A stretch of DNA of 64,000 nt from the NCBI RefSeq assembly GCF_003254395.2, contig NC_037643.1:1454501-1518500 (forward strand), written 5' to 3'. The DNA comes from Apis mellifera (taxonomy: Eukaryota; Arthropoda; Insecta; Hymenoptera; Apidae). Both the position numbers and the translations under genes were made by a program. Positions within the stretch are counted from its first letter, which is position 1; each line of letters opens with the position of its first letter. This document shows, in pieces, positions 41,161 through 52,469 of this stretch. The notes under the pieces were generated by a model. That model saw nothing but the letters and a program-made list of their open reading frames with translations, did not search any database and was not told the origin of the DNA.

Positions 41161-42350
41161 TCCATAGACGATATCAATGTGTTTTATACATCTGAATGTA
41201 TACAAAAATACAGTTTTTATTCATTTCAATGAAATTTGGCAAGATGATAATTTTATATTTACAATAAACTAACTAAAATTATAATCGCTAACTAATTTTG
41301 AAAACATAAAATTTGAAAAATCCTTCAAATCAAATACATTCTTATCATGGAATTCAAATTATTATATATAATAGATAATATTATCATTTCATGTTATTTT
41401 TTTATTTCAAGTTTAAAGTGAAAAAATTTTTTTTATATTATGTATAAAATATAATTGTAGAAATATAGATTATTTATATATATTAATTATTTTAATTATT
41501 ATTAGAAAAAATAATATCTTATTATGATGCTTGACTAAACCATTTTTTCAAATTTTATATATATTTTTCTAATTATAATTATAATTGAAGATTTAAAAAA
41601 AAAAAATTGGTTTACAAAATGATGAATTGAATAAATTATGTCAAAAGTTCTAATTTTATTTTTTTAATAATATATAATTATTAATAATTATTTCAAATTT
41701 TAAATTGTTATGTTTTTTAAAAGCATTTCTATTTCTATAAAATATATGAATTTATTACGTACAGTAATAGCATTTTGAAACTAAACTTGTAAATATATCT
41801 TAATAATATACAAATTATTCTTATTTCCAAATATAAAAAAAAATATATTTATACATATTTATAAATAAAATTTCAATCAAATTTTATAATAATTTTATTT
41901 TCATTAGAACATAAATTGATACTTTTATTGATTATTACATAAAATAATTTTGAATAAATATGTAATATTTTTATTAATATGAATGCAAATTTCTTTGTTA
42001 TTATCTATTAAATCTATATTAAATCTATTACTGTAATTCTTTATTTTTTTGCTTTTTAAAACTATTAATATAATAAATTTAGTTCCATTTTATTTTCTTC
42101 AGTTTATAAAACAAATTATTATCTACTCCAAAATTGCTGATTAAATTTAATTCGCTCTAACACATTATTTTTATTATAAAAATTTTAAATAAGTAAATAT
42201 ATGGTACAAACATCATATATCTATGGACATAAAGAAAAAAGCGAATAAAGTTGCTAAAAAACACAGCAATAACGAACTATACATGTATATAATTAAAGAA
42301 AAAAAAAATCCAACTATCTCAACTGTTTTTATATTAAATTTTAGAAAAAC
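41161..42350. other. A+T-rich spacer
   Basis: No gene is supported. Confidence 0.65.
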
Positions 42351-42352
42351 AT

Positions 42353-42598
42353 TCATATACATATAGCACTTTTATTTACATTTATTATAGAATCTAACCT
42401 TTCTTCGTCAAATTTTATCGAAACAGATGAGACGCTTCTTATGAAAGACTCGAAATAGAGAAATAGCTTAGTCTGCAACACGGCCAATTGTGCGTTACGC
42501 AGTAGATATGGACAAAAGAGGGGTTGCCTAGCTGCTTTAACGCCGCCAATTCGCGTGGCTTGGCTACACGCGTGCGATCTCCCTCTCCGTAGCGTCAT
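42353..42598 (-). CDS. unrecognised 81-codon ORF at the left flank of a G4-bearing island
   Basis: ATG at 42598 sits in the context GGAAATGA. The frame stays open from CpG-rich sequence out into A+T-rich sequence. The N-terminal 30 residues are Arg/Ala/Gly-rich. The rest has Leu/Phe/Ser segments and an acidic F-D-E-E-R-L-D patch. Not recognised. Its start faces away from the plus-strand ORF at 42,813, so a divergent promoter between the two is conceivable. Confidence 0.2.
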   Translation of the reverse strand: MTLRRGRSHACSQATRIGGVKAARQPLFCPYLLRNAQLAVLQTKLFLYFESFIRSVSSVSIKFDEERLDSIINVNKSAICI

Positions 42599-42686
42599 TT
42601 CCGGCTGACACCGGTATTGTGCAGACTACATTGTCCCCGCGTGTATTCAATGAGACGGCCCGCGGCAACTAACCGTCAGGAGAAGA

Positions 42687-42714
42687 GGGGAGAGGAAGGG
42701 CAAGGGGGTGGGGG
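42687..42714 (+). other. canonical G-quadruplex motif
   Basis: G4 (42687-42690), 7-nt loop, G3 (42698-42700), CAA, G5 (42704-42708), T, G5 (42710-42714). This meets the G3+N1-7 rule on the plus strand. Confidence 0.8.
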
Positions 42715-42812
42715 CAGAGAACAAGCAGAGAAACTGCGAGCAGCAGAGATGCCGCTCTCTGCTCTACCGGTTGCCTCGACTCACTCGTAAGCGAACGAGC
42801 TTCCTTGGAACA

Positions 42813-43061
42813 ATGAATTGTTCTGGAAGATGTCATTGTCCGATCGCTCGCGGGTCCTGTCACGTTTCGCATAGTAAACTCTTCTCCTATGGCCCTCCTC
42901 GTCGTCACCCGTTCAAGTCGCTGCCCGATGTGCAATGTCTTAATTTCCCGTTTATTGATTGGCAACACAGAGCAGATCGAACAACGGGAACTTTGTCAAT
43001 TCACAAATTTTCAGGAATTTATATCTGGTTTCATTGTAGGTTTGATATAGAGGGCTTTTAA
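42813..43061 (+). CDS. unrecognised 82-codon Cys/His-containing ORF
   Basis: The ORF runs from ATG at 42813 to TAA at 43059-43061. The N-terminus is Cys-rich (MNCSGRCHCPIARGSC), with Cys/His spacing that superficially recalls metal-binding peptides. The middle is basic and the C-terminus aromatic. A minus-strand frame is open across the same DNA. Not recognised. Confidence 0.18.
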   Translation: MNCSGRCHCPIARGSCHVSHSKLFSYGPPRRHPFKSLPDVQCLNFPFIDWQHRADRTTGTLSIHKFSGIYIWFHCRFDIEGF

Positions 43062-43065
43062 TGTA

Positions 43066-43890
43066 TGGGGAGGATATTGAAAAGAGTACATGGGTTTTTG
43101 TTATGGGAGTATGAGAAATATTCACTTGATATTAAAATAGAGTATATAAGTATATATTAAAATATATAATATAGAATATATAATATATTATATATTCAAT
43201 AAATACAAGATAAGTGGATATAGATATAAATGTATATATAATTTAGAATACATTTGGAAATTCAATTTTAAAGTTCAAAACAAATATAAAAATCTTGGAA
43301 AGATTTATTTATTAAATTTTAAAAAATTTAAATTCACATTAAATAAAATAAAAAAATGCGATAGCATATAACAAATTTTAATTGCTTGTAATCTAATATT
43401 TTGCGGGAAATTGTGATTATATTTTTAAATAAAACAAAAGTTTTCTTTCATTTTTATAAAAATGAGAAATAAATTTATATTTAATTAATCAATCTTTTAT
43501 TTCTAAATTCAAATCAATTTAATTCAAAAAAATTAAATTAATTCATTATCATAATGATTGGATTTCTCTGCTATATATGCAAAAAATAGTGAAGACGACT
43601 TAAAAATTAAAAATAAAATCAATGTATACAAAATTAATAAATAAACTTTAACCAAAGCCTCAACATTTTTGTATGCCAACTTATGTTTAATTGTGACCTA
43701 CAATTAATTCCATAAATATTTTCTATATAGAAAAAATTATTTTCTTGGTGTTATATTTTATCCTAATTTCAAAAACTAGTGAAATATTCATTTGTTAATA
43801 AATGTTTATGAATATTTTAAAAAATATTCTATTATTTTTTTATCAGAAAAATTTTTTATGCAAAAATCATTTTTTTTTTAATTGAAGATA
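43066..43890. other. A+T-rich spacer
   Basis: No gene is seen. TATAATA-type repeats at 43,140-43,200. Confidence 0.65.
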
Positions 43891-43899
43891 TCAAGTACA

Positions 43900-44290
43900 T
43901 ACAAATGCAGAGAGAATTTACGTATTCGCTTTTATGCTTCAAATGATAACTCTGGGAAGCTGAAAACGATCCGGTAGGGTAACTTTTATTTCCGATTTCA
44001 CAATTATACTCCGTACGATATATAGGGTTGCCTCTCATGCCTCAATATTCACGGCTCTTATCGCGGCAAAAGATTCAATGCGCGGTAAGTTCGACGAGAT
44101 GATTTCATTGCAGGTATGGTCGATATGGTCTGTTACACAGAATGAATAGTCTCGATTATATCAATGGTTGGCGTAAAATTCAAACTACCACGATAACGAC
44201 GAGTTTTTATTTGCTACCACTGAGAAATCTCGAAAGGATGAGTATTAATACGTGAATAACGAATCGAACGTTTATATTTTAATGCGGAGA
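43900..44290. promoter_or_regulatory. G+C-richer island 17
   Basis: Carries the exon-like segment listed next. The right half (44,100-44,260) includes ACCACGATAACGACG and GGTATGGTCGATATGG words and a TTTCATTGCAG acceptor-like site at about 44,115. Confidence 0.33.
44037..44084 (+). CDS. possible short first coding exon
   Basis: ATG at 44037 opens a 16-codon frame (MPQYSRLLSRQKIQCA) that meets GCG|GTAAGT, a strong 5' splice site, exactly in phase 0 at 44,085. A TATATAG word lies about 15 bp upstream of the ATG, too close for an ordinary TATA box. No downstream partner exon is identified, so this rests on one splice site. Confidence 0.17.
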
Positions 44291-44469
44291 AATATTTCAA
44301 TGTTTGAAACAAGGAAGCATGTAGTCAACGCCGATATGAAATTGCGTTTATATCGAAACACTTTGTCTACGCAGATAACATCAGCGAATTCTATAGGAAA
44401 TTTTCATGATTTTCCATTATTTAATGAAACATACTTTAATAAAACACATTCTTTGAATATTTAGAATGT

Positions 44470-46240
44470 TTCTAGAATGTATCAAATGATAAACAATATC
44501 GATCATTTTTATTGAGATTTTAAAAAAAATCTCAAATATAAAATACTTGTTTAATATCAAAAGTTATTATATGTTATTATATGGAAAGAAAAAAAATATT
44601 GAATCGTCATTGGTATATCGTGGTAATTATAAAATATAATTATAAAATATAATTATAAAATATAATTATAAAATAAAATTTTGTTAAATACATTAGCAGA
44701 TTATTATATGAACTTATTATTATTATTTAATTAATTATTTAGAAAGAATTTAATTAACATTTAAAATCTTAAAATAATAATTATTATAATGGCAATATAA
44801 AATATTATAAGCAATATTATATATATAAAAAAAAAGGAAATGAAAGTTTCAAAACGTTAAAAAAAAAATAAAATTAATTTTATGTTATAATACAAATAAA
44901 TATATAAAAATATATAAAAATTCATTAAGTATCGTAGAAATTCATCTTTATTATTTTTTTTAATTTCTAACAAATAGATTGTTTACAAAGTAGAAAAATA
45001 ATAAATAATATATTGAACAGAAAACAAGAGACCTTTCCAAGAAAAAAGAAAAAAATATTAAAAGAATGCATGAATTCATTAATAGAGATTGTTATTAAAA
45101 GTAACTAATTGAAATACTCAATCGAAAACAAACAACACTACAGCCAATTTAAAAAAAAAGAAAAAGAAAATAAACAAATGATATATTTTCCATGATATAA
45201 TTTTGAAGTATTCTTTTGTTTTTTTTAGAAAATAAAATCACAAATCACTAATCCTGTTAATAATTTAATTAATAATAATTAATTAATAATCATTGCATTT
45301 TTTATTATATTAATTTATTTTGAATATATATAATTATATATTAAATTAAAAATTAAATAAAAAATTTTATTTTAAAAATTAGTAAAAAAAATTTTTATTT
45401 TTTAACAAGATAAATTTAAATATTAATAAACATATACATTTAATTTAAAATGATGAAGAAAACATACAAGAAGAAATATTTAATATACATTTACATTTAA
45501 TAAAACAAAATAAAGAAAAATAGTTATAGAGAAGAAAAATTATTATATGAAAAATATTTAAAAGAATCAATACAAAATCCGAACATAAATAAATAAGTCT
45601 TGATCAACAAACAATTCATAACAAGACTAATTCTTGCTAAAAATATAAGAATTCATTTAAGTAAGAATAACAAATCTATAATATATAACAGTCATAAAAA
45701 AAACTACAAAAAGTACATAATTAAGTTCAAAAACTAAAAAAGACTTTATAAATACACACATAGAGAATATCATCATGCAAAGAAATAATAGAGCATATAA
45801 TAAGGAGAATGCAAGTTACTAGCTGAAAAAAACATAATATAACAGCAAAGATTATACATCAAGAATTCATATTCTCAAGCGTCTTCAGTCAAGCAAATAC
45901 ACGTATTAAATAGATATACAAAAAACTATTATACTCAAAACAATAGTAATAGTCACTATTACAGCAATAAAAGAATATGTGATCTAGGAATCCCTTAGGT
46001 AATCATTAAACCACAAATATATTTTAAAATTATATGACAAGAATAACAACATGATAAAAATTTCAAATGTATTTATTAAATTTTGATAAAAATAAAATTT
46101 ATCTAAAAATATTCAAATCTACATATTATTATATTATATTCGTATGCCTAGAATAAAATCATCTAATATATTCACAACAACTACATACTTTTCAAATACA
46201 CCCATGTAATTAAAATTTCTCTTATGCATGTAAGCAAAGG
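44470..46240. other. A+T-rich spacer
   Basis: No gene is supported. A 13-bp tandem repeat is listed separately. The 45,400-46,000 stretch is A-rich on the plus strand. Confidence 0.65.
44625..44676. repeat. four tandem copies of AATTATAAAATAT
   Basis: 13-bp units at 44625, 44638, 44651 and 44664. The last differs by one base at its end. Confidence 0.9.
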
Positions 46241-46249
46241 ATATGTCTT

Positions 46250-46650
46250 TTAATACAGTCTAATACTCGTTCAGACATACGCGTTTGAAACGGTAGGAAT
46301 TCAAATACCAGGAGAAGCGGCAGACAGTAATATTCCGTTTTCGTCGACGGAACGAGTCCGCGAATTAGCACGACGTTATACTACAGGCAAGTGCTTGACT
46401 CGATGGGAAGTAATATTGTCCGAGGTCCTGTTTCAACCACTTTAGTTCCTTTAAACAACGGGCTCCACGCCAAAACTGCCAACCCTATCCGGACCGACTC
46501 GACTCCGAGATTTCCGAGGAGTTCTGTATTCGCGTCACGGAGTCCGGTTAAATCCAAAGATACGTGGAATATGGGATAGGGAAAATGAATTCGCATAATG
46601 TATTCTCTGCGTGGAACACGCGATGCTTACGGCTACTAATGAATTTTTAC
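46250..46650. promoter_or_regulatory. G+C-rich island 18, stop-poor on both strands
   Basis: From 46,330 to 46,579 the plus strand is open in one frame for about 84 codons behind a TAA, passing a TATACTACAG acceptor-like word. The minus strand is open over 46,381-46,596. Such mutual openness in TCG/CGA-rich DNA argues for composition rather than coding. Confidence 0.35.
46381..46596 (-). CDS. unrecognised 71-codon ORF
   Basis: ATG at 46596 to TAG. The residue mix is Leu/Val/Gly-rich with segments such as L-T-G-L-R-D-A-N-T-E-L-L-G-N-L and A-W-S-P-L-F-K-G-T-K, plausible for a folded protein. An equally open plus-strand frame overlaps it. No family is recognised. Confidence 0.17.
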   Translation of the reverse strand: MRIHFPYPIFHVSLDLTGLRDANTELLGNLGVESVRIGLAVLAWSPLFKGTKVVETGPRTILLPIESSTCL

Positions 46651-47740
46651 TATTCGAGACAACGTTCTCTTTGCATTTTGTATATACGTTTATCTATTCT
46701 ATTATTTTTATAATGAAATACATGCAAGTGAATACGTAAGGTGTATATAATTGATAAATCAGAGAGATTTTTCACGATGAGTGAAATAATGATTTATTAT
46801 GAACATAATAATATTATACATGGAAATTTATTGAAGTTCATTTATAGAAGGAAGTAATTTTCATAAAATAATTGATGCAAATATTCTTAAAATAATAATA
46901 GAATATAGTAATAATTTATTTATTTATTTATGAGAAAAAGAAAAAATCTTTTAATACACAATTAAATATATAATTAAATACATCAATATAAAGGAAGAAA
47001 AATAATATATAAAACTGTGAATTAATATTTATAAAATTAACATTTTCAAATATTTCAATGAAAAAACGAATTGAATTACAAATTATTACATTTAATTATA
47101 AATGTACTTCTTTAATTAGACCAAATTTATATTATAGGTTATATAATTTATATAGTTTAAAATAATGTAGTATAATATAAAATTATTAAAATTATTATTA
47201 AAATTATAGATATTGTATATAAATTATATAAAATAAAAATAAGCATAAAAGAATAAATTTCAATCAATTCATTAGTAATAAAAATAATTGAAATGATCCA
47301 TTCGAATAATATTTTATGTTACTTCTAATATTAAAAAAAAGTAAAAATAAAAAAATATACAAAAACAAATACAAAATATTTGACAAAATATAAAAAATTT
47401 GTTTAATATTTCTTCGATTATTTCAGAATTATCTCGATTCTAAATAATTCAGCTGCTCGACTAGATACAAGTCTCAGTCGGTAAAAACTGACATGATACA
47501 AATTGAACCTGCATGTCCTACATAAATCATCTCTATCTTTCCATCTATAATAAATCGTATTATCTTTGATTTTATTTTAAATATAAGAATAGAAATCAAC
47601 ATTTTCTACGTAACTATATTTTACATTTTAATTATAAATAACAAATAACAAATTATAAATGTGAATTGAAAAGATATATGTATAAGATATTTTTCATTCA
47701 TTTCATTCAAAAATATTCGAATAGAAATCTAGTGACTATT
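46651..47740. other. A+T-rich spacer
   Basis: Nothing identified beyond A/T low complexity. A small G+C patch lies at 47,450-47,530. Confidence 0.65.
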
Positions 47741-47749
47741 CAAGAAATT

Positions 47750-48070
47750 CATTTCAAGAAATTACGTAACTCGAGATACTTTGTTGTTCGAAACAATGAA
47801 GTCTGACCATTAGCATAAATCCAGGAACGAAGCATTATAAAAGTACAAGAAAAAAGCAAAAGAGAATTGATATTACCTTAATGTGTTTACTTTTTGTACC
47901 AATGATTACTTGCCTTTCATTAATGTTTTGCTCTATACGTATATAACGATTCATCGTTATTTTTCACCATTGTGTCCATGTATTTTTCTTCATTGTTTTC
48001 GCACGTTTATTCATTGTGAGTAATGTAGCAATCATTTTTTATGCTTAATGAGTTCGTTTCACGATAACAT
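47750..48070. promoter_or_regulatory. moderately G+C-richer island 19
   Basis: Contains a perfect inverted repeat ATAACGAT-TC-ATCGTTAT at 47943-47960. No open frame of interest. Probably a non-coding conserved block. Confidence 0.33.
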
Positions 48071-49910
48071 TGTCTTAATCAGATAAATTGGACGTAAAGA
48101 AACAAATTGTAATATAGCGATCATAATATAATAATATACAAATAAAATATTTCATTTTTCATTTTCTATTTAACAAATTATAATCTCATTAAATTATAAT
48201 AACAAAATACAGAAATCTACTTCACAATTTCGAAATTTCTCTGTAATATTTCATCAAAAATGCAGCTTAAATTAAATAATCTAAAATCAATATTATTGTT
48301 ATTCCATATACTATGTGCAATTTACACAATAGGTTGAATAATTGATAAATTAAGTAATATGAATGGACATCACGAATCAAATACTGTGCAAATAACCTGT
48401 ATCCATATTCTCCATGGAGAATTATACACCTCACGAATAGTAAACTCTTAGTTGTGTTTCTATCAACAAATTAACACGATATGTAACGTTTGCTGCAAAC
48501 ACATCAATGTATAGTATGTAATAATTTGATCGATGCAAATTCATAGTTATCAATTTTAAAATAATTTTATTTACTTTTAAATAGATCCACAGCAACTTAT
48601 CATTTCTAAGACAAATTTATAATTATTATTAATATGTAATATAAAATATTTGTTAATATTTGTTATACATTATAAATTACTAAACAATGCAAAAACATTA
48701 ACATCTTTTTTAAAATTATATTTGAACCTGAATTGAAGGAATGAATTGAAGGAATATGATTGCCAATTGATATATTCTATGATGAATATATTCTTTTGAA
48801 TTAATCTTTTATCTAATTTGTGTAAAAATATGTGTAATTACACTTTTCTATTGATCGAAAAAAATTATTAAAAAATGATAAATAATTTAAAAGCAATATT
48901 TAAATAGAATATTTTACTATCTTTATATTTACAGATAACTTGATAATTTTAACTGTTAATGTAATCAGTTTTTTATTGTATTTTATAAAAGTATTTTATA
49001 TTTATTATAAGTATATAATTATATACATACATATATTATATACATACATATACAATTTATATCAATAGTATTTATATCAATAAATATTAAATTTATACTT
49101 TAAAATTAAATTGTATAAGCTTTCAATTTTATAGAAATGAATTTCATATTATTTATATATTTCATGAAATTTGCTTCTATAAAATATGAAAAAAAAAGAT
49201 ATATTGAATACAATGATAAATCAAATACATTTATCCAACTTCGATTTGTACTGTGAATTATATCTTCACAATAATTTATTTTACTTTATTTTCATATTTC
49301 ATTAAAAAAAAAAAATTATGAATTGGCCATTTTAATATGTACAAATGCCATTGAATCTTTTTTTATACATACTTTTCAAGATCTTTGCTCTCCATAGAAA
49401 TTGTAATTATATATATCTCGTATTAATTAATTGTTTCAAAGCATATTTCCATGAAATATCAATGTTGAAAAACCATTTATAATATAAAATAATGTTATAC
49501 AAGTTGATATCAATACAATACCTTCTATAAATAAATATACAAAGAAATTAATAATTATTTAATAATGCTATTCTTATTACTTTTCCAAAGATATTTTCTC
49601 ATTACGTTAGATCTTTTTGTCAGTTTCTTTCTGCGAGTATTATTTATAAAAAATAAATAAATTTTTAAAATTAACTATATAGAATTGGAAATAAAAATGT
49701 AACTTAACCTTTCGATTAAAAAAATGTTATATTCAAACATTATTACACTAAAATTTCAACTTTATTATGTAATATATTAACATTGCATTCTTATTATATT
49801 ATATCAATTCATTATTTGGATACACATTGTTATATATATTGAATAAAATAGTATATAAAAATTTATGGATATATATACATAATATACATAATATATATAC
49901 GACATAACCA
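48071..49910. other. A+T-rich spacer
   Basis: No gene is seen. Short ATACATACATAT repeats at about 49,020-49,060. Confidence 0.65.
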
Positions 49911-49959
49911 CTTAAGAAGTTAATTTATAAAAAGTTTTAGAAAAGTGGATAGACCGTCC

Positions 49960-50211
49960 ATGAAACTTTTAACATTTTGCGGATCGAAAATAAGTTTTCT
50001 CTGGTTCTCTGCGACCATTCTCTTTCTGTTATCCGTCGAAAGAGCAACTAAAAGCGATGAAAAATTGACTCCACTCGTTGAGTCAAGGCAAAGTTGCCGG
50101 AACTTCCGGCGACTTTCCACTTTCTCATTAAAAAAAAAAATTCTCAGGGATAAGAGCGAGATAACAGAATCCAGAAAAGAAGGACAAAAACCTATAGAGG
50201 GAGAGACTTAG
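49960..50211 (+). CDS. candidate small secreted or signal-anchored protein, 83 codons, unrecognised
   Basis: True ATG at 49960, TAG at 50209-50211. The N-terminus MKLLTFCGSK is followed by a long hydrophobic core (I-S-F-L-W-F-S-A-T-I-L-F-L-L-S-V), then a polar break (E-R-A-T-K-S-D-E-K), the classical order of a signal peptide. The remaining 50 residues are hydrophilic and basic, with one Cys, an R-N-F-R-R motif and a Lys/Glu-rich tail. The A10 run at about 50,130 encodes a Lys triplet and is a possible frameshift point. TATAAAA lies about 28 bp before the ATG. The frame is also open as far as a GTG at 49945. A minus ORF overlaps the first half. Best coding candidate in the window, but with no family match. 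Confidence 0.33.
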   Translation: MKLLTFCGSKISFLWFSATILFLLSVERATKSDEKLTPLVESRQSCRNFRRLSTFSLKKKILRDKSEITESRKEGQKPIEGET

Positions 50212-51340
50212 AGTGTTTCAGTTCGACAAGCAGAAGAGAGAAGTTTTGGCTCGTTAGTAGTTAGAAAAGTCGATAGAAATCTCGAAAGCATCAAATTTTT
50301 TCTAGATCTTTTTTCATTCAAACGTTTCATGCCTATTAACATTCTTAAAATTATAAATTCGAAGTGTATGAAAAAAATAGGAATATTCTAAATTATTAAT
50401 GCTATTATTAATGCTATTAATATAAGTCGAACAAAAAGTGAATAGAAATCGCAATAAATTATTCGAACGAAAATGATATCGAAAATCGTTGAATAACTTT
50501 CAAACAATTTTTCGCTAATGTGAAACTAATTTATATCTATACAAGGTTTGATCAAAAGATTATTCGGACTGTACGATATCAATATTAAATAGGTCATCGT
50601 TCAACCATTTTCACCTCTCGAAATTTTTAGCTAGTTATCATTCACAAAGGTTCTTGTTTATTAGAGAAAAATAAATGTAATCGTAAAAATTAGAGAGCGC
50701 ACTCGTGGTTATTTTATTTTGATCTATCTGCAACGATTCAGTGCAAATCGTATAATTTCATCGGAATCGAATATCGATAACATGGATGTATATTAGAACA
50801 TTGATATGATTAATTATTCCCAAAAGTGTACATATATATGATGCATTAGAATGAGATTTTCAAGCAACGAATATATTTATGTTAATATCATGGCAAAACA
50901 CGTTTCTTATAATTGATTTTACTTATCTATTATTTTTAAAAAAATTAATCTGTTTGAATTATTTTAATTATTTCTATTATTTAACAAAAAATTCAATTCG
51001 ATAATTCTGTAATGATTTTAGAGAAAATATTTGTGACATATGAGTCCTATTTCCCTTCTGTTTCTATCATTATATTTATAATTTTCTGAATATTAAATTA
51101 CATATTATATCGAATATAATACTTGTTCATTCTTTTAAAAATATTACAAATATTTCTTAATTTGAAAATATCTTCTATACTTTTTTAAACTTAACAATTT
51201 AAATTATCTCAAAATTTAAGTTGGTAAATCCATAATTTTTATACTAAAACTCTTGTAACTGATATAAATAATTTCTAAAAACTTTTGCACGATATACACT
51301 TAAAGTGTATTAGTGATAAATGTTCTTCTATTTTTTTCAG
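50212..51340. other. A+T-rich spacer with mariner-like end
   Basis: No intact gene. The interesting part is 50,542-50,790, listed separately. Confidence 0.6.
50542..50790 (+). mobile_element. possible truncated 5' end of a mariner-type transposon
   Basis: After a TA, the sequence ACAAGGTTTGATCAAAAG then ATTATTCGGACT resembles, from memory, the terminal repeats of mariner elements common in Hymenoptera (an ACAAGGT-TG-TCAAAAAGTAT-CGGA pattern). The next 240 bp would match the 5' leader in length, reaching ATG at about 50,782, but that frame stops at once. No reverse-complement terminus was found downstream within a few kb. If real, it is a dead, truncated copy. Confidence 0.35.
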
Positions 51341-51656
51341 ACGCATTCTGCGTATATTCACGAAATTCCAAGTAATATTTTACGCAACAACGTAACAGAT
51401 AACTTTTTCTCAATTTCGTTTATTGCGTACCGACTCTTATCTATCGTATAGTTTGCCTACAAGGGGATTTTATTAAACCTCGTCCGGTAGTGGTACACTC
51501 CCATACTATCTCTCTGATATCGCGTCGCTACGTGCATACCTCTCTTTGAGATGAACACCATCCTCGAGGCAAGCACCGGTAAAAGTCCAAGCAGGCAGGA
51601 CTAAAAGAGGTCGACAACCCCGCCTTCGATAATTACCGTGGGTGGCGTGGGCGAAG

Positions 51657-51867
51657 CTCTTTCTCTCTCTTCCCTCCTTCTTCCCTGTTTCATCCTTTCT
51701 CTCCACCCTCCCTTCTAGCCTTCTCTTCACAGCCTCCTATTCCTCCTCCCCTTTCCTCTCTCCTTTTTTCATTGCTCTTTTCTCTTCTCTATCTTTCTCC
51801 ATCTCTTCGTCACTCTTTCTCTTTCCACCACCTCTCTTTGAGCTCTCTCCTTCCCTTTCACGCCCAA
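51657..51867. repeat. polypyrimidine low-complexity tract, about 210 bp
   Basis: CTCTTT, CCTCC and TTCTCC words with very few purines. Candidate triplex (H-DNA) forming sequence. Confidence 0.85.
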
Positions 51868-51972
51868 GCTTTTGCGCCTTGATTGCGACGAATCGATGGA
51901 GCGGTCCGATAAAAATATACCCGCGATATAGCATATATAGACGTATTATTTTGAAAACGGCTTGGTTTACCG

Positions 51973-52458
51973 TTAACCTTTTGACCAACCGGTGCACGAT
52001 CCCGATAATGGATAACGCGAGTGAATGGGCGTTTCTTCGAGTGAAAGATATGCGAAGGAGAGAAGAGAGAGAGAGAAAGAGAGGGAAAGAAAATAACAAA
52101 AAGAAAAAAAAAGAAAGATCATTGTAGAAGTAACCGTGAAGAGAAAGGGATTGTCGGTGATAGCAATACGGTGGTGAAGGGACCGCACGACATTCTTTGA
52201 CATCCAAAAGTAGACGTTTACCGGCGTCGCAAGAATTCCAGCGTAGACATGGTTCGTATTCAGCCTGTGAAATATATCGTAACCCATGGAGGAAGAAACG
52301 AGAAGTGGCGAGAGGATAAATTGGAAGGATGAATGTGATCGTTGGAAAAAGGATGCGAAGAGGGGAAACGCGTAAAAATATCCTCTCGAACGAGGCTGAA
52401 ATAATTCCCAGTTTCCGATAAAAATCGCGATTCCGTTAACCGGTGTGGATTTAAACAT
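51973..52458 (-). CDS. unrecognised 161-codon ORF
   Basis: ATG at 52458 to TAA at 51973-51975. Residues 1-115 are mixed, with Phe/Ser-rich parts and motifs such as N-G-I-A-I-F-I-G-N-W and H-R-L-N-T-N-H-V-Y-A-G-I-L-A-T-P. Residues about 115-140 are a hydrophobic Phe/Leu/Ser run encoded by the purine-rich block read in reverse, which could look like a membrane segment but is compositional. Two other long frames overlap it. No family is recognised. Confidence 0.18.
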   Translation of the reverse strand: MFKSTPVNGIAIFIGNWELFQPRSRGYFYAFPLFASFFQRSHSSFQFILSPLLVSSSMGYDIFHRLNTNHVYAGILATPVNVYFWMSKNVVRSLHHRIAITDNPFLFTVTSTMIFLFFSFCYFLSLSFSLSLLSFAYLSLEETPIHSRYPLSGSCTGWSKG

Positions 52459-52469
52459 TCTAAAAATTA

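Larger units (their letters stand above)
42353..43065. promoter_or_regulatory. G+C-rich island 16
   Basis: The most CpG-dense core of the island is 42,530-42,670 (CGCCGCC, ACGCGTGCG, CCCGCGTG, CCCGCGGC). A canonical G-quadruplex motif follows at 42,687-42,714. Together with divergent ORFs on either side, the core looks more promoter-like than the other islands, but no TATA or initiator pairing stands out. Confidence 0.4.
51350..52460. promoter_or_regulatory. G+C-rich island 20, the largest, with opposed pyrimidine and purine blocks
   Basis: This is 1.1 kb of island. The plus strand is almost pure pyrimidine from about 51,657 to 51,867 and strongly purine-rich from about 52,045 to 52,125. The central segment (51,880-52,040) is mixed CpG sequence. 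Long frames on both strands through the blocks are compositional. The blocks are complementary in character and could fold back on each other. Confidence 0.4.

Noticed and set aside
51642..52207. 161- and 156-codon ORFs on the two strands at the left of island 20
   Set aside because: They are dominated by Ser/Phe/Leu/Pro or Glu/Lys/Arg runs encoded by the pyrimidine tract, where stop codons are rare. These are composition artefacts.
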